Positions 21,464 to 34,421 of a stretch of DNA of 64,000 nt are shown here, in pieces. The notes under the pieces were generated by a model that was given only the letters and a program-made list of their open reading frames with translations, did no database searches and was not told the origin of the DNA. The stretch is from Hawksworthiomyces lignivorus. Its lineage: Eukaryota; Ascomycota; Sordariomycetes; Ophiostomatales; Ophiostomataceae. The DNA is taken from the NCBI GenBank assembly GCA_002917075.1, contig NTMA01000058.1:124001-188000 (forward strand), given 5' to 3'. The position numbers were made by a program, and so were the translations under genes. Position 1 is the first letter of the stretch. Every line of letters starts with the position of its first letter.

Positions 21464-22009
21464 GTTGCCCTCGGAGGATAGGCCAAATTGGGTACTACTT
21501 CTAGAAGCAAATCAGCCAGCGATACGTCTCACTGGAGTTTCTCGCACAGCTCTCGCGTATTCAGCTGACTACGTAAGTCAAACGGCTGACAAGTCGGCCC
21601 GCTCCGCGAGGACCTACCTACACGCGCGCACGAGGAGATGTTGTCCCTACTGCAGAACCATGCATTTCTCGATGTAGTATTATCAGCCCGCAAATTTGGG
21701 GCACTCTGATACGTCCGCCAAATCGACTCTTACAACCTTGCATGGCAGAGATGTAACACTCACGCGCTTCTGACCCAATCCTTTGTAGAGACGAAAGAAA
21801 CAAGTCGCTTTGTTATAAGTGACCATATTCTGAATCATGCATAAAGGAATCGATGCAACGGCCCAACTTGGGCAACAAAAAATTGTCACTATGATTGAGA
21901 CCAATTTTTGATGAGCAACTATGTCGTTGAGCAACATTAAGATTATTTATCTAATAGCTATACATACGAAGTAAAATATTCCCATTAAATTTTTATCCGT
22001 CATCCCCCA
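21464..22009. other. Intergenic
   Basis: Contains the 3' end of the CFEM gene (minus strand). No supported gene. Confidence 0.4.
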
Positions 22010-22136
22010 TTACAGCATAATGGCCGCTAACAGTACGCTAACAAAGAGCGTGCCAAAGAAGCGAAGCTCAAGCTTTGAATCCGCACCAGCAGTCACTACT
22101 GTTGACGGCAGAGCGGAGCTGCTAGGCGAACCAGAG

Positions 22137-22168
<32 letters not shown>

Positions 22169-25100
22169 GGAGCCAGAGCCGGAGCCAGAGCCAGAGCCGG
22201 ATCCACCGCTGCCACTGCCGCTACCACTGCCGCTACCACTGCCACCATTTTCACTGCTTCCGCCGCTACCACCACTTCCACCGCTTCCACCGCTGCCACC
22301 GCTGCCACCGCTGCCGCCGCTTCCGCCGCTTCCACCTCCAGAGCCATTGCCACCGCTGCCTCCACTACTGCCATTGCCTCCGCTGCCGCCACTTCCACCG
22401 TTACCGCTGCCGCCGCTGCCACCATTACCACTGCCACCGCTTCCACCATTTCCAGTGTTTCCACCACCGCCGCCACTCGGTCCGGAGCCTCCGCTTCCAG
22501 TGGAAGCAGGAAGCGTGCTGCAAGGTGTGGTTGTGGTAGATGTAACTACCAGCGTTGTGTATGATGGAGAGCCAGAAGCTTGTGAGACAGGCGACGCCGG
22601 TCCGGACGAAGGGGCAGATGAGCCACCAGAGGGCCCGCCAGAAGACGGGGCACCGGACGGGGCAGACGCCGGCGCCGACGTGGGGCCTCCACAGCCACTT
22701 GCAGTAACGCACGCGCACACGTCGGAGACGGAGCTGATCACCGCAATGCCGGTGTCGAATCCACAACCGCCAAGCACGCAGTTGACGGCAGCATTCTGGA
22801 TGGCGGCGGCCGAGGCACACTGGCACTCGTAATCGCCGTCGACGCAGCCCGCCGCCGATACAGCTGCAGACTCGATGCAACCTGTGGCACATGCCGGCAC
22901 AGCAGCAATTTGCGCTGCACATGGGGAGCAGACGGGTGTGGGAGTGACGACGGATGAAGCAGAGGCAGAAGCCGAAGACGGTACGCCTGTCGACGAGGCT
23001 GGTGAGGAGGGGGCATTCGAAGGCGATGCTGGAGCTGATGAACCTGCCGGCGACTGGGGAGACGAAGCAGACGTTGGCGAGGACGGCGAGGAAGACGCAC
23101 CTCCCGACGGTGGTGACGACGACACTGCGCCGCCGCAACCACTAGACGACACGCAAGTACAGACATCTGACACCGAGTTAATGACAGCAATGCCGGTATC
23201 AAAGCCGCACGCGCCAACGACGCAGTTTACAGCAGCATTCTGGATGACGGCCGATGACGCGCATTGGCACTCGTAGTCCCCATCGACACAGCCAGCAGAC
23301 GAAACGGCAGCTGACTCGATGCAGGCGGTGGCGCAAGCAGGGACGGCGCTAATCTGGGCGGCGCACGGTGAGCAGACGGGCGTGGGCGTGATGGCGGGTG
23401 AGCTTGGCTCGGAGCAGTCGCTTGAACCTGAAGCAGAGGCAGACGCCGAAGCCGAAGATGGTGCCGCCGTCGACGAAGCTGGAGAGGATGGAGGAACCGA
23501 AGGCGATGCTGGGCCAGACGAACCCGCCGGCGTTGACGATGGCGGCGCTGCGCCGCCACAGCCACTCGATGATACGCAAGTGCAGACGTCTGACACAGAG
23601 CTTATAACAGCAAGGCCGGTATCAAAGCCACACGCTCCGAGCACGCAGTTGACGGCAGCATTCTGAATCGTGGCCGACGACGCGCACTGGCACTCGTAGT
23701 CTCCATCGACGCAGCTAGCTACCGAGACGGCAGCGGACTCAATGCAGTCGGTGGCGCAGGCGGGAACGGCGCTGATTTGAGCGGCACACGGTGAGCAGAC
23801 TGGAGTGGGAGTGATGGCAGGCGAACTAGGCGGCGCAGAGCTGTTGGGAGCCGAAGATGAAGGCGGTGCGCCTGTAGATGAGGCTGGAGATGAGGGAGGG
23901 ATCGATGGCGAAGCTGGAGCTGACGATCCCGCCGGGGCGGAAGAGCCTGCCGATGGCTGAGCAGATGAAGCGGACGGTGTCGACGACGGCGTTGCTGCGC
24001 CGCCGCAACCGCTGGACGACACACATGTGCAGACATCCGACACTGAGTTGATGACGGCAAGGCCGGTGTCAAAACCGCACGCGCCGACTACGCAGTTGAC
24101 GGCAGCATTCTGGATCACAGCAGACGATGCACACTGGCACTCATAATCACCGTCAACGCAACCAGCAGATGAAACAGCGGCCGACTCGATGCAGTCAGTG
24201 GCGCAAGCGGGGACTGCACTGATTTGCGCGGCACACGGCGAGCAGACTGGCGTGGGAGTGATGGCAGGCGAACTCGGCGGCGCAGAGCCGTTTGGAGCCG
24301 AAGATGAAGGCGGTGCGCCTGTAGATGAGGCTGGAGAAGAGGGAGGGACCGATGGCGATGCTGGGGCGGATGAGCTCACCGGCGGGGACGAAGCAGATGT
24401 TATCGAAGACGGCGGCGAGGACGCAGCCGCTGACGATGACGGCGGAGGTGCTGCGCCGCCACAACCACTGGATGATACGCAAGTGCAGACGTCTGACACA
24501 GAGCTTATAACAGCAAGGCCGGTATCAAAGCCGCACGCGCCAACGACGCAATTGACAGCGGCATTCTGAATCGTGGCCGACGATGCGCACTGGCACTCGT
24601 AATCCCCATCGACACAGCTGGCCACCGATACGGCGGCTGACTCGATGCAGTCGGTGGCGCAGGCGGGAACGGCGCTGATTTGGGCGGCACACGGTGAGCA
24701 GACGGGAGGGGGAGTAGTGGGCGGTGCCGATGGCGAAGCTGGTGACGATGAAGGGGAAGCAGGTGCAGAAGGCGAAGGCGATGGCGAAGCTGGGGACGAC
24801 GAAGGAGAAGCAGGTGCAGAAGGCGAAGACGATGCCGCTGCTGGGGACGAGGACGCGGCTGAAGATGGCGGTGCCGCGGAAGCCGTAGGGCAGCCAGCAC
24901 CGGCAGTAACACACTGGCAAACAGACGACACAGCTGGGATAACGCCGAGAGCAGCGCCAAAGCCGCAGGCGCCAATAACGCAGTTGAGAGCGGCGTCCTG
25001 GATGACAACAGATGAAGCACACTGGCACGGATAATTGGCATCGGAACAGCCAGCTTGGGTGACCGCTGCAGAAATGATGCAGCTGGTAGCACAGCTAGGC

Positions 25101-25261
25101 ACGGCATTAATCTGGTTGCTGCAGGGACCACACGCGGGAGGAGTGATGGCCTGCGCGGCAGCGCCTTGGAGCTCGGATGCTGCGGCGAACAGTGCCACCA
25201 TAGCAGCCATCGTCGCGGCCGGACGACGGAGCCCGCGGCTTGATGATGAGTAGGGCTTCAT
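22010..25261 (-). CDS. GPI-type cell-surface protein with six CFEM domains
   Basis: One uninterrupted exon of 1083 residues. A signal peptide ends near the Ala-rich GAAAQA. Six CFEM domains (PF05730) of about 80 residues follow, separated by Ser/Pro-rich linkers. Each domain has the eight-cysteine CFEM core (PACATDC, C..DGDYECQC, NCVVGACGFD, VSDVC) plus an N-terminal CSPC pair and a trailing C-x-C...C, making 12 cysteines. CFEM proteins in fungi bind haem and take part in iron uptake or surface structure, using an Asp in C-x3-D-x2-C as axial ligand. Domains 2-6 have that Asp (CVDGDYEC), but domain 1 has Asn (CSDANYPC). A Gly/Ser tail of about 170 residues leads to a hydrophobic C-terminus (FFGTLFVSVLLAAIML), a typical GPI-attachment signal. 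Haem binding is inferred from the family. Confidence 0.9.
22120..22480 (-). repeat. Gly/Ser-coding microsatellite in the CFEM gene
   Basis: From 22131 to about 22200 a six-base unit encoding Gly-Ser repeats a dozen or so times. From about 22203 to 22480, 9-12-base units encode Gly-Gly-Ser. All keep the frame, so length changes in multiples of three would only lengthen or shorten the wall-spanning stalk. Confidence 0.8.
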
Positions 25262-26128
25262 GCTGCCTGCTTTTGCTTTTGGTATGGCTCTTGGCGTGTA
25301 GGGTAGGTTGATGCCAACTTGCAGTGCTCAACAGAGGCTTAGAACGAGCTGTGAATCACTAGAACAAAGACGTCTTGTAGTTGTCCTTACTGTTCTTGCC
25401 CCAAGATTCTCTGCTTTGCTGAGAGCATTGGCTTTTATGACAGCAACCAGAAGACACCTGAGCAGAGGCAGGTATGCTGGATCCAAGCAGACGGAAGAGC
25501 CAGGCTCTTTTTATGGTCTCTGGTCCTCTACGTTGTCCCCCGCTCTCTTACACCGGACATTGCAACCGTACCTCCACCTGAACATGATCTAGGCAAGGAG
25601 TGCGGAGGCTTAGCTGAAGCTAAGCTCGCGAGATGATTCTATTCCATCACATACGTACCGGCTACTTGAGAGACGCCGAGAGGAAGCATATGAAAACAGA
25701 AGATGAAGGAAGCATATGGGAGGCCAGTAGTAGTACCTCGTTGAATGCATCTATATCTTTGGAGACCCAGTGGACCCTGGTCCTCATGCACGGCCCCGGC
25801 CCTTCTTACTCGATTAGGGGTTGCGCCAATCCGGCCGCTATTTCCATCGTGCTTGTGTTCCTTTTATATCCGTACATGCATCGCAGAGAAGGGTTACATT
25901 CATCCAATCGAGCCTACGACTTACCTGCAGGTTCGCTTAATCGAGCAAAAAATGCGAAATTTGCGAATAGTAGCGTCTATTTTTTCACGCTCAATGCAAT
26001 TCATTGTACTACTTAGAGCACCCAAGTGCAAAGAGACCGCAAGTGTGAATCACATATTAATGTGGTTTCGAAACAGAGCGTCGCCTTGACGACAAGACTT
26101 GCCATCGGCCGCTGGAATCTAAAGAGCC

Positions 26129-26129
<1 letters not shown>

Positions 26130-26162
<33 letters not shown>
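26130..26162 (+). repeat. Poly-A run (33 bases)
   Basis: An uninterrupted A33 tract within non-coding sequence. It may be the tail of a retrotransposed copy or a simple slippage product. I see no clear target-site duplication. Confidence 0.9.
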
Positions 26163-26164
<2 letters not shown>

Positions 26165-29100
26165 TCGCTAAATGTAACTTGAATCCTACAGTCGAAAATA
26201 AACTTGTATGGAGTAGGAATGTGCTCCGAGTTTAGTTCTCTGGTCCATCTACGGAATGACAGCATTATCCCACTGCATAGTAACCCAACCCCTGCAAGCC
26301 ACCCCCAGGTACGAGTAATGTTAGTGTAAGTAGATTTGCACACCTTCTAGACATGTGGAGTACGGATAATCCGGGGAAACTATATTGCAAATAAAGCATA
26401 AATGCGGGGGGGGGGAGGAGAGATGAGATAATTAGACGGGGTTTCTCACATGCTCTCACATGCTAATCTCATTATACCGAGTTACCTGCCTAGGCGGGAA
26501 GGAGAATATACACAAAGAGCCCTTGAAAGTCTAATGCGGGTCGCTGAAAGTCCCCCTTTACCATACCCTGCTCTCTCTGTGAAAGTCGCTAGAATTGTCA
26601 GCTCCTCGTATTCGAGATTCTCCAGATGTAAAAATATGCAGCCTTTGAGAACGAAGAAGATCTGAAAAAGGAAATCATCTGCACGGGCCAGACCGGTTCA
26701 GGTTACCAACATCAGGGAGAGGAGGAAACGATGAGCCAGAAGCTGCTAGCATGTTTACTCTATCCATGCCGATCACGAAGTGTAATTACTTTCCAGGATG
26801 GCATGGTCACATCCAATTGGCTCTTGTAATCCGTACTACGTTGGCTACATTGCAGCACAACAACAGTAGCAGGGTTCAATGGCTCTGATTTTTTTTCTGG
26901 GACAGATCCTCTAGCCGCCTTTTTTTGCCCTCTCTTGTCACCTCCCTGGTCCACTTGACTAGTCAAGGCGCTCTTATAAGAGAAGCGGCCAGAATTTGAC
27001 AGTTATCATACAATAAAATGTTTTATTGAAGCCATATCAAATGTCAAAGGCTAGTAGCATCGTCAGCTGTTATAATAATGTGTTTGCAGAGCCTTCGGCT
27101 GCCCATTCTCTACATGTGAGCTACGCTGAGCTGCTTAGTACTTGTGCTACATGGAATTTCCATTTATAGCTGCCAAGCAAATCAGAGACGAAGAGCAACG
27201 ACAGCGCCAACAGCGCCAAGAAAATATAGAAAAAATCACTCGTGTGAAATTACCGTTCTAACCCTAATTTCAATTTTTTGGATCCACTTTTCTTTGTGAT
27301 GCTGTTGTTTTCAAGTGTCTGCTCCATGTTCACAAGTGCTGCAGTCTCCTCGGCACTATATATTTCATTACATAACACCTCTGACCAGCAACCTGGTGAT
27401 GACTGGACTGGGAAATTGCACGTGCAGCTCAGCTCCACGCATTACATATGTGTCTCATAGGCGAAGACCGAATCTACGCATGCAGACTTCACAACGCAAA
27501 GAATTCTTCGTGAGATACCAGCTGGCAGTCTGTTCCCAGCGCCCAGGTGCTTCTCCAACATAGCATCGCAAGCAATACAGGGCTTCAAGAGTATAAGTGG
27601 GAACTATTTTGAGAGTGAGATTCTGGCCATCATAACGATCACAGCAGAAGTTATCAAATCATTTGCACTGAGCCTGCTCTACAATCTTTCTCTGCGGTCT
27701 TTTCTTTATGAGGACTACGGCCGGAATCAGCTCTTCATTTACAACATCTTAAAGTGTAAGGCCAGACCAAACCCTGCCTAAGCACTTCCAGTGTTAGGAA
27801 GAGTGCACATTAGAGTCATGCAGTCATAGCCTTTTCATTATAAACCCTGTACTAGAAGCTGTCTACGTCTCATTGTCTCCAACTTCACCATAAGGCTTTA
27901 CAGGGCATACAATTAATCCGTACTTGAACCTGTTACTGAACAGCATCGGTGACCATATATATGCAGCTTGGTAATAGTATTGATAGTTGACACTGTTACA
28001 GACGGCGAAGAATAGCATTCAACGCGGTGAGGGGATATGCTGCAGAAAAGCACGGTATTAGAAATAATTGTTTAAAGATGAGAAAGAGAAGGGTAGCGTG
28101 AGCCTAGGAAAAAACAGTGGAAGAAAACGAGAAAAAAGATCATAAAAAAATAATATATAAATATATAGAATAGAAAAGAAAGAAAGAAAGGTTACAAAGA
28201 GAACAAGCTACAATGAGGGTTGAACGAAATATTTGAGAGAAATAAGACTAGCGTAGATTGAATTGCCTAGTAAGGCGAATGTGAGGTTACTCTATAGACG
28301 CATCGGTATCGATTACGAAAGCGAGTCATCTTCAGTACCTAGCCAGCTTCACACATAATCTGAAAATATATCTCCAAAGTAGGGCAAACATCTAAACAGA
28401 TTATTCATCTCGCTTGTCTCATATCTTCTCTCATTTGATCTTTTGTATGATTGTGCGAATGCATCGTCCTGAAACATTTTTTAAATTCCAGACAGGTTTA
28501 TTGGCGATGGATAACACATATATCTTGACGAGTGTACGTGTATTCCGCTGCTGAGAAATTATCGTAGCGGGCCAATGGGAGTTGAAACGACAAACAATTA
28601 TTATTGCACCTGGGTGCAAATTGCGATTTCATTGGGGCTTCGATGGCACCGTCTGAACAGCTCGCAAAAGTTGCATCTGCTCTCTGTTTCATGATGCTCT
28701 CGGCATGTTCATGCACCAGCTATTTTTGAGAATCCCAGAGCCTCAATCCCTTGCACACTGCCGTGCTGAAGACATGGGTGGGGCGCTGCAGTGGACCTTT
28801 TAGGAGCATCGAACATCCCCCCCTTGGCCACTTCAGACGCGTTGTAGTACGATTAGGGGAGCCCCTCAGCCCACGACAGCCGTGACGAAACACGGGGCTC
28901 CAGCAAATTCGTACGCAACATCGAACCACAGCGGCCTATTCTGGAACAGAACCCTACCTCGACATACCAGATCGCTGGTTGGATTGCAGCGATCTGCCAG
29001 TAGAAGCTATCCATTTCTCTTCGATTTTTGAAACCCGACAGCTTGTCTGGACTCAAATGCTACGTCCGTATCATATCGCAACCCTAGCACCGTAATAAAG

Positions 29101-29317
29101 CTGAGTCGTGTAGCGAGTACGATGTGACTGCTGTGGTCGAAAATTCTTGTTTCGCTTGCACTGCTACTTTTACATATGTGCAATGCAGCGCTCTCGTTTC
29201 TTTTGATTTCGTTTGTTTTTCTCTTTTACCTCATTCATTTCTTCGACGCTGGACTCGTCCATTGTTATATATCTACTAAAAGCAAGGAGTTCATAACAAG
29301 CCACGCGCTAATACTTT

Positions 29318-29519
29318 TTATTCTTTCGATCTAATCTTCTTCGCAAAGCCGTCATTCTTCGCTTGGACCTCGCGATATTCTGAGCCATGCCTGCCATACC
29401 AATCATCGTCAGCGCAGAACTTCTCCGCCGGGGGCTCACCGAGGAGCTGGTCCACATAACACAAAACTTGCATTCGGCAGGACACGTTCTTGTTCGGAGA
29501 GATACTGACAACCACGTCG
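29318..29519 (-). pseudogene. Isolated protein-like exon or remnant
   Basis: The minus frame ending at 29318 has a balanced composition with three cysteines (NVSCRMQVLCYVDQLL, KFCADDDWYGRHGSEY) and a lysine-rich end. A good acceptor (CTGACAGCAACAACCTCAG) precedes it. I could not find an upstream exon in a compatible phase, so this is either the last exon of an unfound gene or a relic. Family not recognised. Confidence 0.25.
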
Positions 29520-30557
29520 CTGAGGTTGTTGCTGTCAGTACGTCTATATCAGTGCCTTTTTTGCCTGTGCCCTTTTAAGCTATCTTTCACTGACAATGTG
29601 AATAGCTCTCACTATTTTCATCAGCATGGGCGGGTTAATGTACTGGGGCATCGTCAAAGAAGGCTCCTGTCAATGGCTTCCCAAGAAGAAATGAAAAGGC
29701 TACAGTTCAGAGCAAGTTGTTGATTGGCAGAGCCAGCACAACTCCCCAAGCTGAATCTTCTTGCCCTGGAGCTGCGGCAGAGCCCGTTCAGCTTGGCGAG
29801 GATGTATTCACCTTGCAGCGCCACATGTGCTGCGCGCTTTTGGTATGGAGGAACATTACTGAGTGGTCAGCGCGTTCCTGAGAATTGGGACGGACTACGT
29901 AATCTGCATTGGCTTGAGTGCCAAAGTTACGTCTAGTCAAATATGCAACGGAAAAAGCAACTTGTTTCAGCTGGTTGAAGGACAAGTCGAGCAATACCAC
30001 TATATGGACATCCTTTTTTTTGGCGTTTCAACGGGGTGCATAGCGAGACTCTGCTTTTTTAGACATACTATTACTTCCATTATATCCAATTACACAATAT
30101 ATTCTTTTTGTTGCCTCACAAAAATTCACAGTATATATTCACAAGAGAATGTTCTTGGCTAGAAAGGTATAAAATCGTCGTATGGAAGCTTTAAATCCAG
30201 TTATCCACGTCATGCCGGCCGCCACTCGCAACTCAAGTGGCCCCTCCCAGCGCGATGGAGTGATCGGGTTGTTCCGATCGTTCTGTGAACCACATCGACA
30301 TTTCTGGGTTTTCACAATCCAGCCTTACCAGAAATACGAGTATATGTTTCTAACTCAGAACAACCCTCAAACTAAGGGTTGCAAGCCACACTGTTAGAAT
30401 TAGCAGCCACGTCAAGCTCTGAATTAGACATGGAGCTTAACCAAAACAAGCTATTTTCCGATGATCACCTATAATAAATTCAAAGTAATCAATTGCCCAA
30501 AATATTGTCAAAAAAACAAGAAATAAATCCTCTGATCTGAATTATCACTATTTATTG

Positions 30558-30806
30558 TTAGGTAGAACCGTCATACGGGACAATTTTCGTGCCATCTCTT
30601 CGTGCGATCACGGAAATCTTCCCTGGGAATTGAGATCCTAAGTGGAGAGATGTCAACTTCCGTTGGGACGGGCTTTTTAATAAAGTCCGATAGTGGCGGG
30701 CTTCTCTCCTGTATCTGGCTACCGGGACCCCTTTTCTCTGTCTAATCCAAGAGTAGCGTGAGCCAAAAACTCCGGGCAGGATAGCGAAACCAACAAACAA
30801 TTTCAT
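30558..30806 (-). pseudogene. Possible frameshifted small secreted protein
   Basis: The frame from 30806 begins with a signal-like segment (MKLFVGFAILPGVFGS). Downstream, a different frame reads as a more convincing protein (LSDFIKKPVPTEVDISPL, then REDFRDRTKRWHENC) before a stop near 30577. No intron of normal size fits between them, so a frameshifted remnant is one explanation. The original frame is also fully open (82 residues), so a real small secreted protein is the alternative. Confidence 0.25.
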
Positions 30807-31039
30807 CAGAGGAGGACCGGAGTTTTCAGATTTGGGGAGGGCAGTGGATCTTTTTCTTGTTTAGTGAACAGTATAGTATTAAAGGCTCCCAGTCTCATGT
30901 CCATGTAAACAACCTCAGGGAATGCTTTGGGCGACTTCGTGTATTGAATTTATTGAGCATCGTCTCAATGAAGCTTATATTAAAAAAAATTAGTGCAGCA
31001 CTTTTCATCTGCCAAGCTCATAAGATAATATAAGCAAAT

Positions 31040-33414
31040 ATGTCCTCGAACCAATCTAGTTCCTTAACGGAACACGCACCGCCAGATCCAGACATACAAT
31101 CAGGACCAGCATCTACGACGGTACCTAACACTGGGAACAACGAAAGCCAACTTCACGATGCGCCAGTAAAAGCGGAGAACATTCCGGAAAAGATCCCAAA
31201 GGACCAAGATAATGGCAATGAAGCAGAAACGACAAAAAACCCAAATTATATGACTGGGCTTCCGTTTTTCATCACGATTGGGTCTCTGATTGGTACAGCT
31301 GTGCTTCAAGCTTTGAATGCGTCCATGCTGGGAACGGTCCGTGTTTCTTCCTTCTTTTTCTCTTGGTTTTTAAAAATCTATGGAAGCAGCTATTTGATAT
31401 TGTATTAATAACAGCCACTGATCTCATGCAGGCTACACCTTCCATCACTACTGCCTTCCACTCAATTCAAGATGTTGGCTGGTACGGATCCAGCTATCTC
31501 ATCTCTAAGTAAGCTTGCCATGTCCTTCATACTGGTGCTCTACTTATAAACTGACCATTGATTCTAGCTGTGCCATGCTGCCCTTGACGGGGAGGATCTT
31601 TGCCATATTCCCATTGCGGGTATTGTCCCTCTCCATCATCTAGTCCCTCTGCATTCAATGCTGCTTGTGTTTGTCAATCTACCATCGTGCTGATAGTTTT
31701 CCAGTACACGTTTATTACTTTTATTCTAATCTTTGAATTCGGTACCCTAATCGCTGGCGTGTCTGTCTCCTCTAATATGCTCATTATCGGCCGCGCCATC
31801 ACCGGCATCGGCGGATCGGGCATTGTCACGGGAGCTACGGCTATCATCACCACTATACGGCCTCTTGAAAAACGCCCAATGCTTATTGGTGCGTTGATGG
31901 GCAGCGTTGCGGTTGGTCAAGTTGGTGGTCCTCTTCTGGGTGGAGTGCTGTCTGAAATCAGTTGGCGGTGGATTTTCTATATGTGAGTCTAACACAAAAA
32001 GGGTGAAGAGCAGAATTGCGGTTTTGGCAGCGGTCACAGAGCTAATATCTATACTCTCCTAGAAATCTCCCGATTGGTGGTGTTGTCGTTTTCCTCTTCC
32101 TCTTCGTCGTCCGCCTGCCAGAACAGCAGTATGGCAAGAAACCGCAAGCACAAGGATCAGACGAAGGCCTTGAAGCTCCCCCAACCACTCGCCGCGAGCG
32201 TTTAGCAGCGGCAGGCCGCCAGTTGGCAAAGATCGATTTTGCTGGATTTTTTTGCTTTGCAGCGGCCTGTGCTCTATTTCTGATGGGCTTGGAGTGGGGC
32301 GGCACAAAATATGCGTGGAACTCTTCCGTGGTCATCGGACTGCTGTGCGGAGGAGCGGCACTCTTTGTTGTCTTCGGGTTTTGGTCGAACTATCTCGGCG
32401 ATGGCGCTTTGCTTCCATTCCGGCTGCTGCGGTATGGGCACATAAATGTCTTCTGTGGCATCACGGCATTCACCCAGTCGGCCAGCGTCTTCATCTTGAT
32501 GTACTACTTGCCGATCTGGTTTCAAGGAATTAAAGGGGCTTCGCCCATTATCAGTGGTGTCATGCTTATGCCGACAATTATATCACAGCTGGTTTCTTCT
32601 GTGCTCTGCGGCTTTCTCGGTACGTCCTATTCTGATGCATTTCCGTCCTGTTTTGTTCTTTCTAAGCTGTCATACTAATACCAGGAACAGTTCAAAAAAC
32701 AGGCTATTATCTCCCGGAGATTCTCGTAGGCAACTCATTTGTTGCCATTGCCTCTGGCCTCTTCACCACCTTTGAGCCTGACACGACGACTGGCCAATGG
32801 ATCGGCTACCAGATCCTTGGTGGTACTGGGCGTGGCTTCGTTATGCAGCTGGTAGGTGTTCCTTTCACGTTTGAAAGAGTCGCTCTTCAGAAAGATGGGG
32901 AAAAAGATGGGATATTTCCTAACAACAATCTTTACAGCTTATCACCGTCATCCAAGCCAACGTGCCGCCTGAAGACATTCCAATTGGAGTTAGCTATGTC
33001 ATGTTTTGCCAATACTTTGGAGGAGCAGTGTTCATCTGCGCCGCCCGGACTGTGCTTACGTCCACAATCGGCAATGCTCTGGCAAAGTACGCGCCTGGTG
33101 TCGACGCTGAGATAGTCATCAATACCGGCGTCACTGATCTGCGCAACGTCATCCCAGCCAATCAAATATCAGGGGTGATCCTGGCGTACAATGATGCGCT
33201 TAGAAATGACTTTGTACGTTTCCCTTGTGTTCCCTTCTTATCCCCAATTGACAGTCTTTTGCTAACTATTTAGTATTTCCAACTCGCCCTCTCTGGTACT
33301 GCTTTAATTTGCTCGTCTTTCCTGGGCTGGCGGGATATTCGAAAAAAGCAGCCGCAACAAGAAAGCAGAAAAGACATCACCACGGAAGATACCGAAAAGA
33401 GCCAGAGCGCTTGA
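31040..33414 (+). CDS. DHA2-type MFS transporter (14-helix drug/toxin exporter family)
   Basis: Eight exons (31040-31336, 31432-31508, 31568-31619, 31705-31982, 32063-32619, 32685-32851, 32938-33213, 33274-33414) give 614 residues in one frame, with seven GT-AG introns. A hydrophilic N-terminal tail of ~75 residues precedes the membrane domain. Family signs are DVGWYGSSYLIS, GRIFAIFPLRYTF, IIGRAITGIGGSGIVTG, VGQVGGPLLGGVLSEISWRW and FYINLPIGGVVVFL, which together mark fungal DHA2 major facilitator proteins (proton-driven drug or metabolite exporters of the plasma membrane). The C-terminus is short and charged. The substrate cannot be predicted. No biosynthetic genes flank it, so it need not belong to a metabolite cluster. 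Confidence 0.9.
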
Positions 33415-34421
33415 AATCACACTGAAATCATTTCACATTCAAATAATCTACTTGCAGCGCCTGCATTTTTATAAAGAGTTTTTTCTTTTGTTTCTTTTCC
33501 TTTTTCTTTGGTATTACATACGGTAAATAGATCTTTAATAATATTTAATGAATGGAATGATAATATTTGCTTCGGCCAACACCTCTCTAGTATCCATGTC
33601 ACTCTTAACGGCTTTTTTGTATCTATGGTAAAAGCGAATGAGGTTGTAATATCATAGGGCTAAGTCAAAGAGTAGTATTTTATCATCAATGCTAGATATC
33701 TACATTCCGTCATCAACAGCGGCCGAAGTAGGCTTTGTATCAATCTTCAAGTCCTTGTAAATCTCTTTCATCGCAAATTCTGAGGGGTGGGGGAGAGAGC
33801 ACAAGCTTCCTGTTGAAGTCTCATAGGTCTACGTCGAGAAACGGAACGTGACAGGGCAGTGAAATGGTCGCTAATATTAGGCCCATGAAGCTGGATTGCT
33901 ACTATCAGGGCCTTACAACATAAGAGCACAAGCATCGATATGGAAATGGATTGAAATAGGCCAGACTTGATTGGTCATAGGAGACAAAAAGGACCGGCAT
34001 GCCGCATGGCTTTTAAGAATACCTTGATGGCCACGGAAACGACTAATACGCTATTCGCTGGAGCTGTGTTGGTGCTCCACGCTATGGCCGTGCACCCCTT
34101 ACTATAAGACTCACTAGGGAGCCCAGGTCACAAAAATTGGCGAACTGGCAATGTTAGACCGACATGTCAAGATCTGTCTCTGCAATTCCGGACGAGAAAA
34201 AATTTTCCTAAATTTTTTTCAAGTGCGCATGGAAACCTTGATGGCCAGATGGAAGTGGGAGATGCACTCTGCTGTGAGCGAAAGATGTGGGACTGAGAGG
34301 GAGCATGAGGAGAGCTATTAATAAAGATAGAAGAAGAATAAAAAGATGGATAAGTAGAAGTGCAGTGCCATTGATGTCTCTAAACACCACCTCCTTTTCA
34401 GAATAAAAGGACACTCTCAAG
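33415..34421. other. Intergenic
   Basis: 3' region of the transporter and promoter of the COG0523 gene. No supported gene. Confidence 0.4.

Larger units (their letters stand above)
25262..31039. other. Gene-poor AT-richer region with remnants
   Basis: About 5.8 kb with no intact gene I can support. It holds a 33-base poly-A run (26130-26162), an A/T and GAAA-repeat stretch near 28140-28190, a poly-G run near 26405, and short protein-like minus-strand frames at 29318-29519 and 30558-30806 that look like remnants or lone exons. The first ~300 bp should be the promoter of the CFEM gene. Confidence 0.45.

Noticed and set aside
22020..24570. Plus-strand frames opposite the CFEM gene (Pro/Leu-rich and Glu/Ala-rich)
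   Set aside because: Low-complexity antisense of Gly/Ser repeats and CFEM domains.
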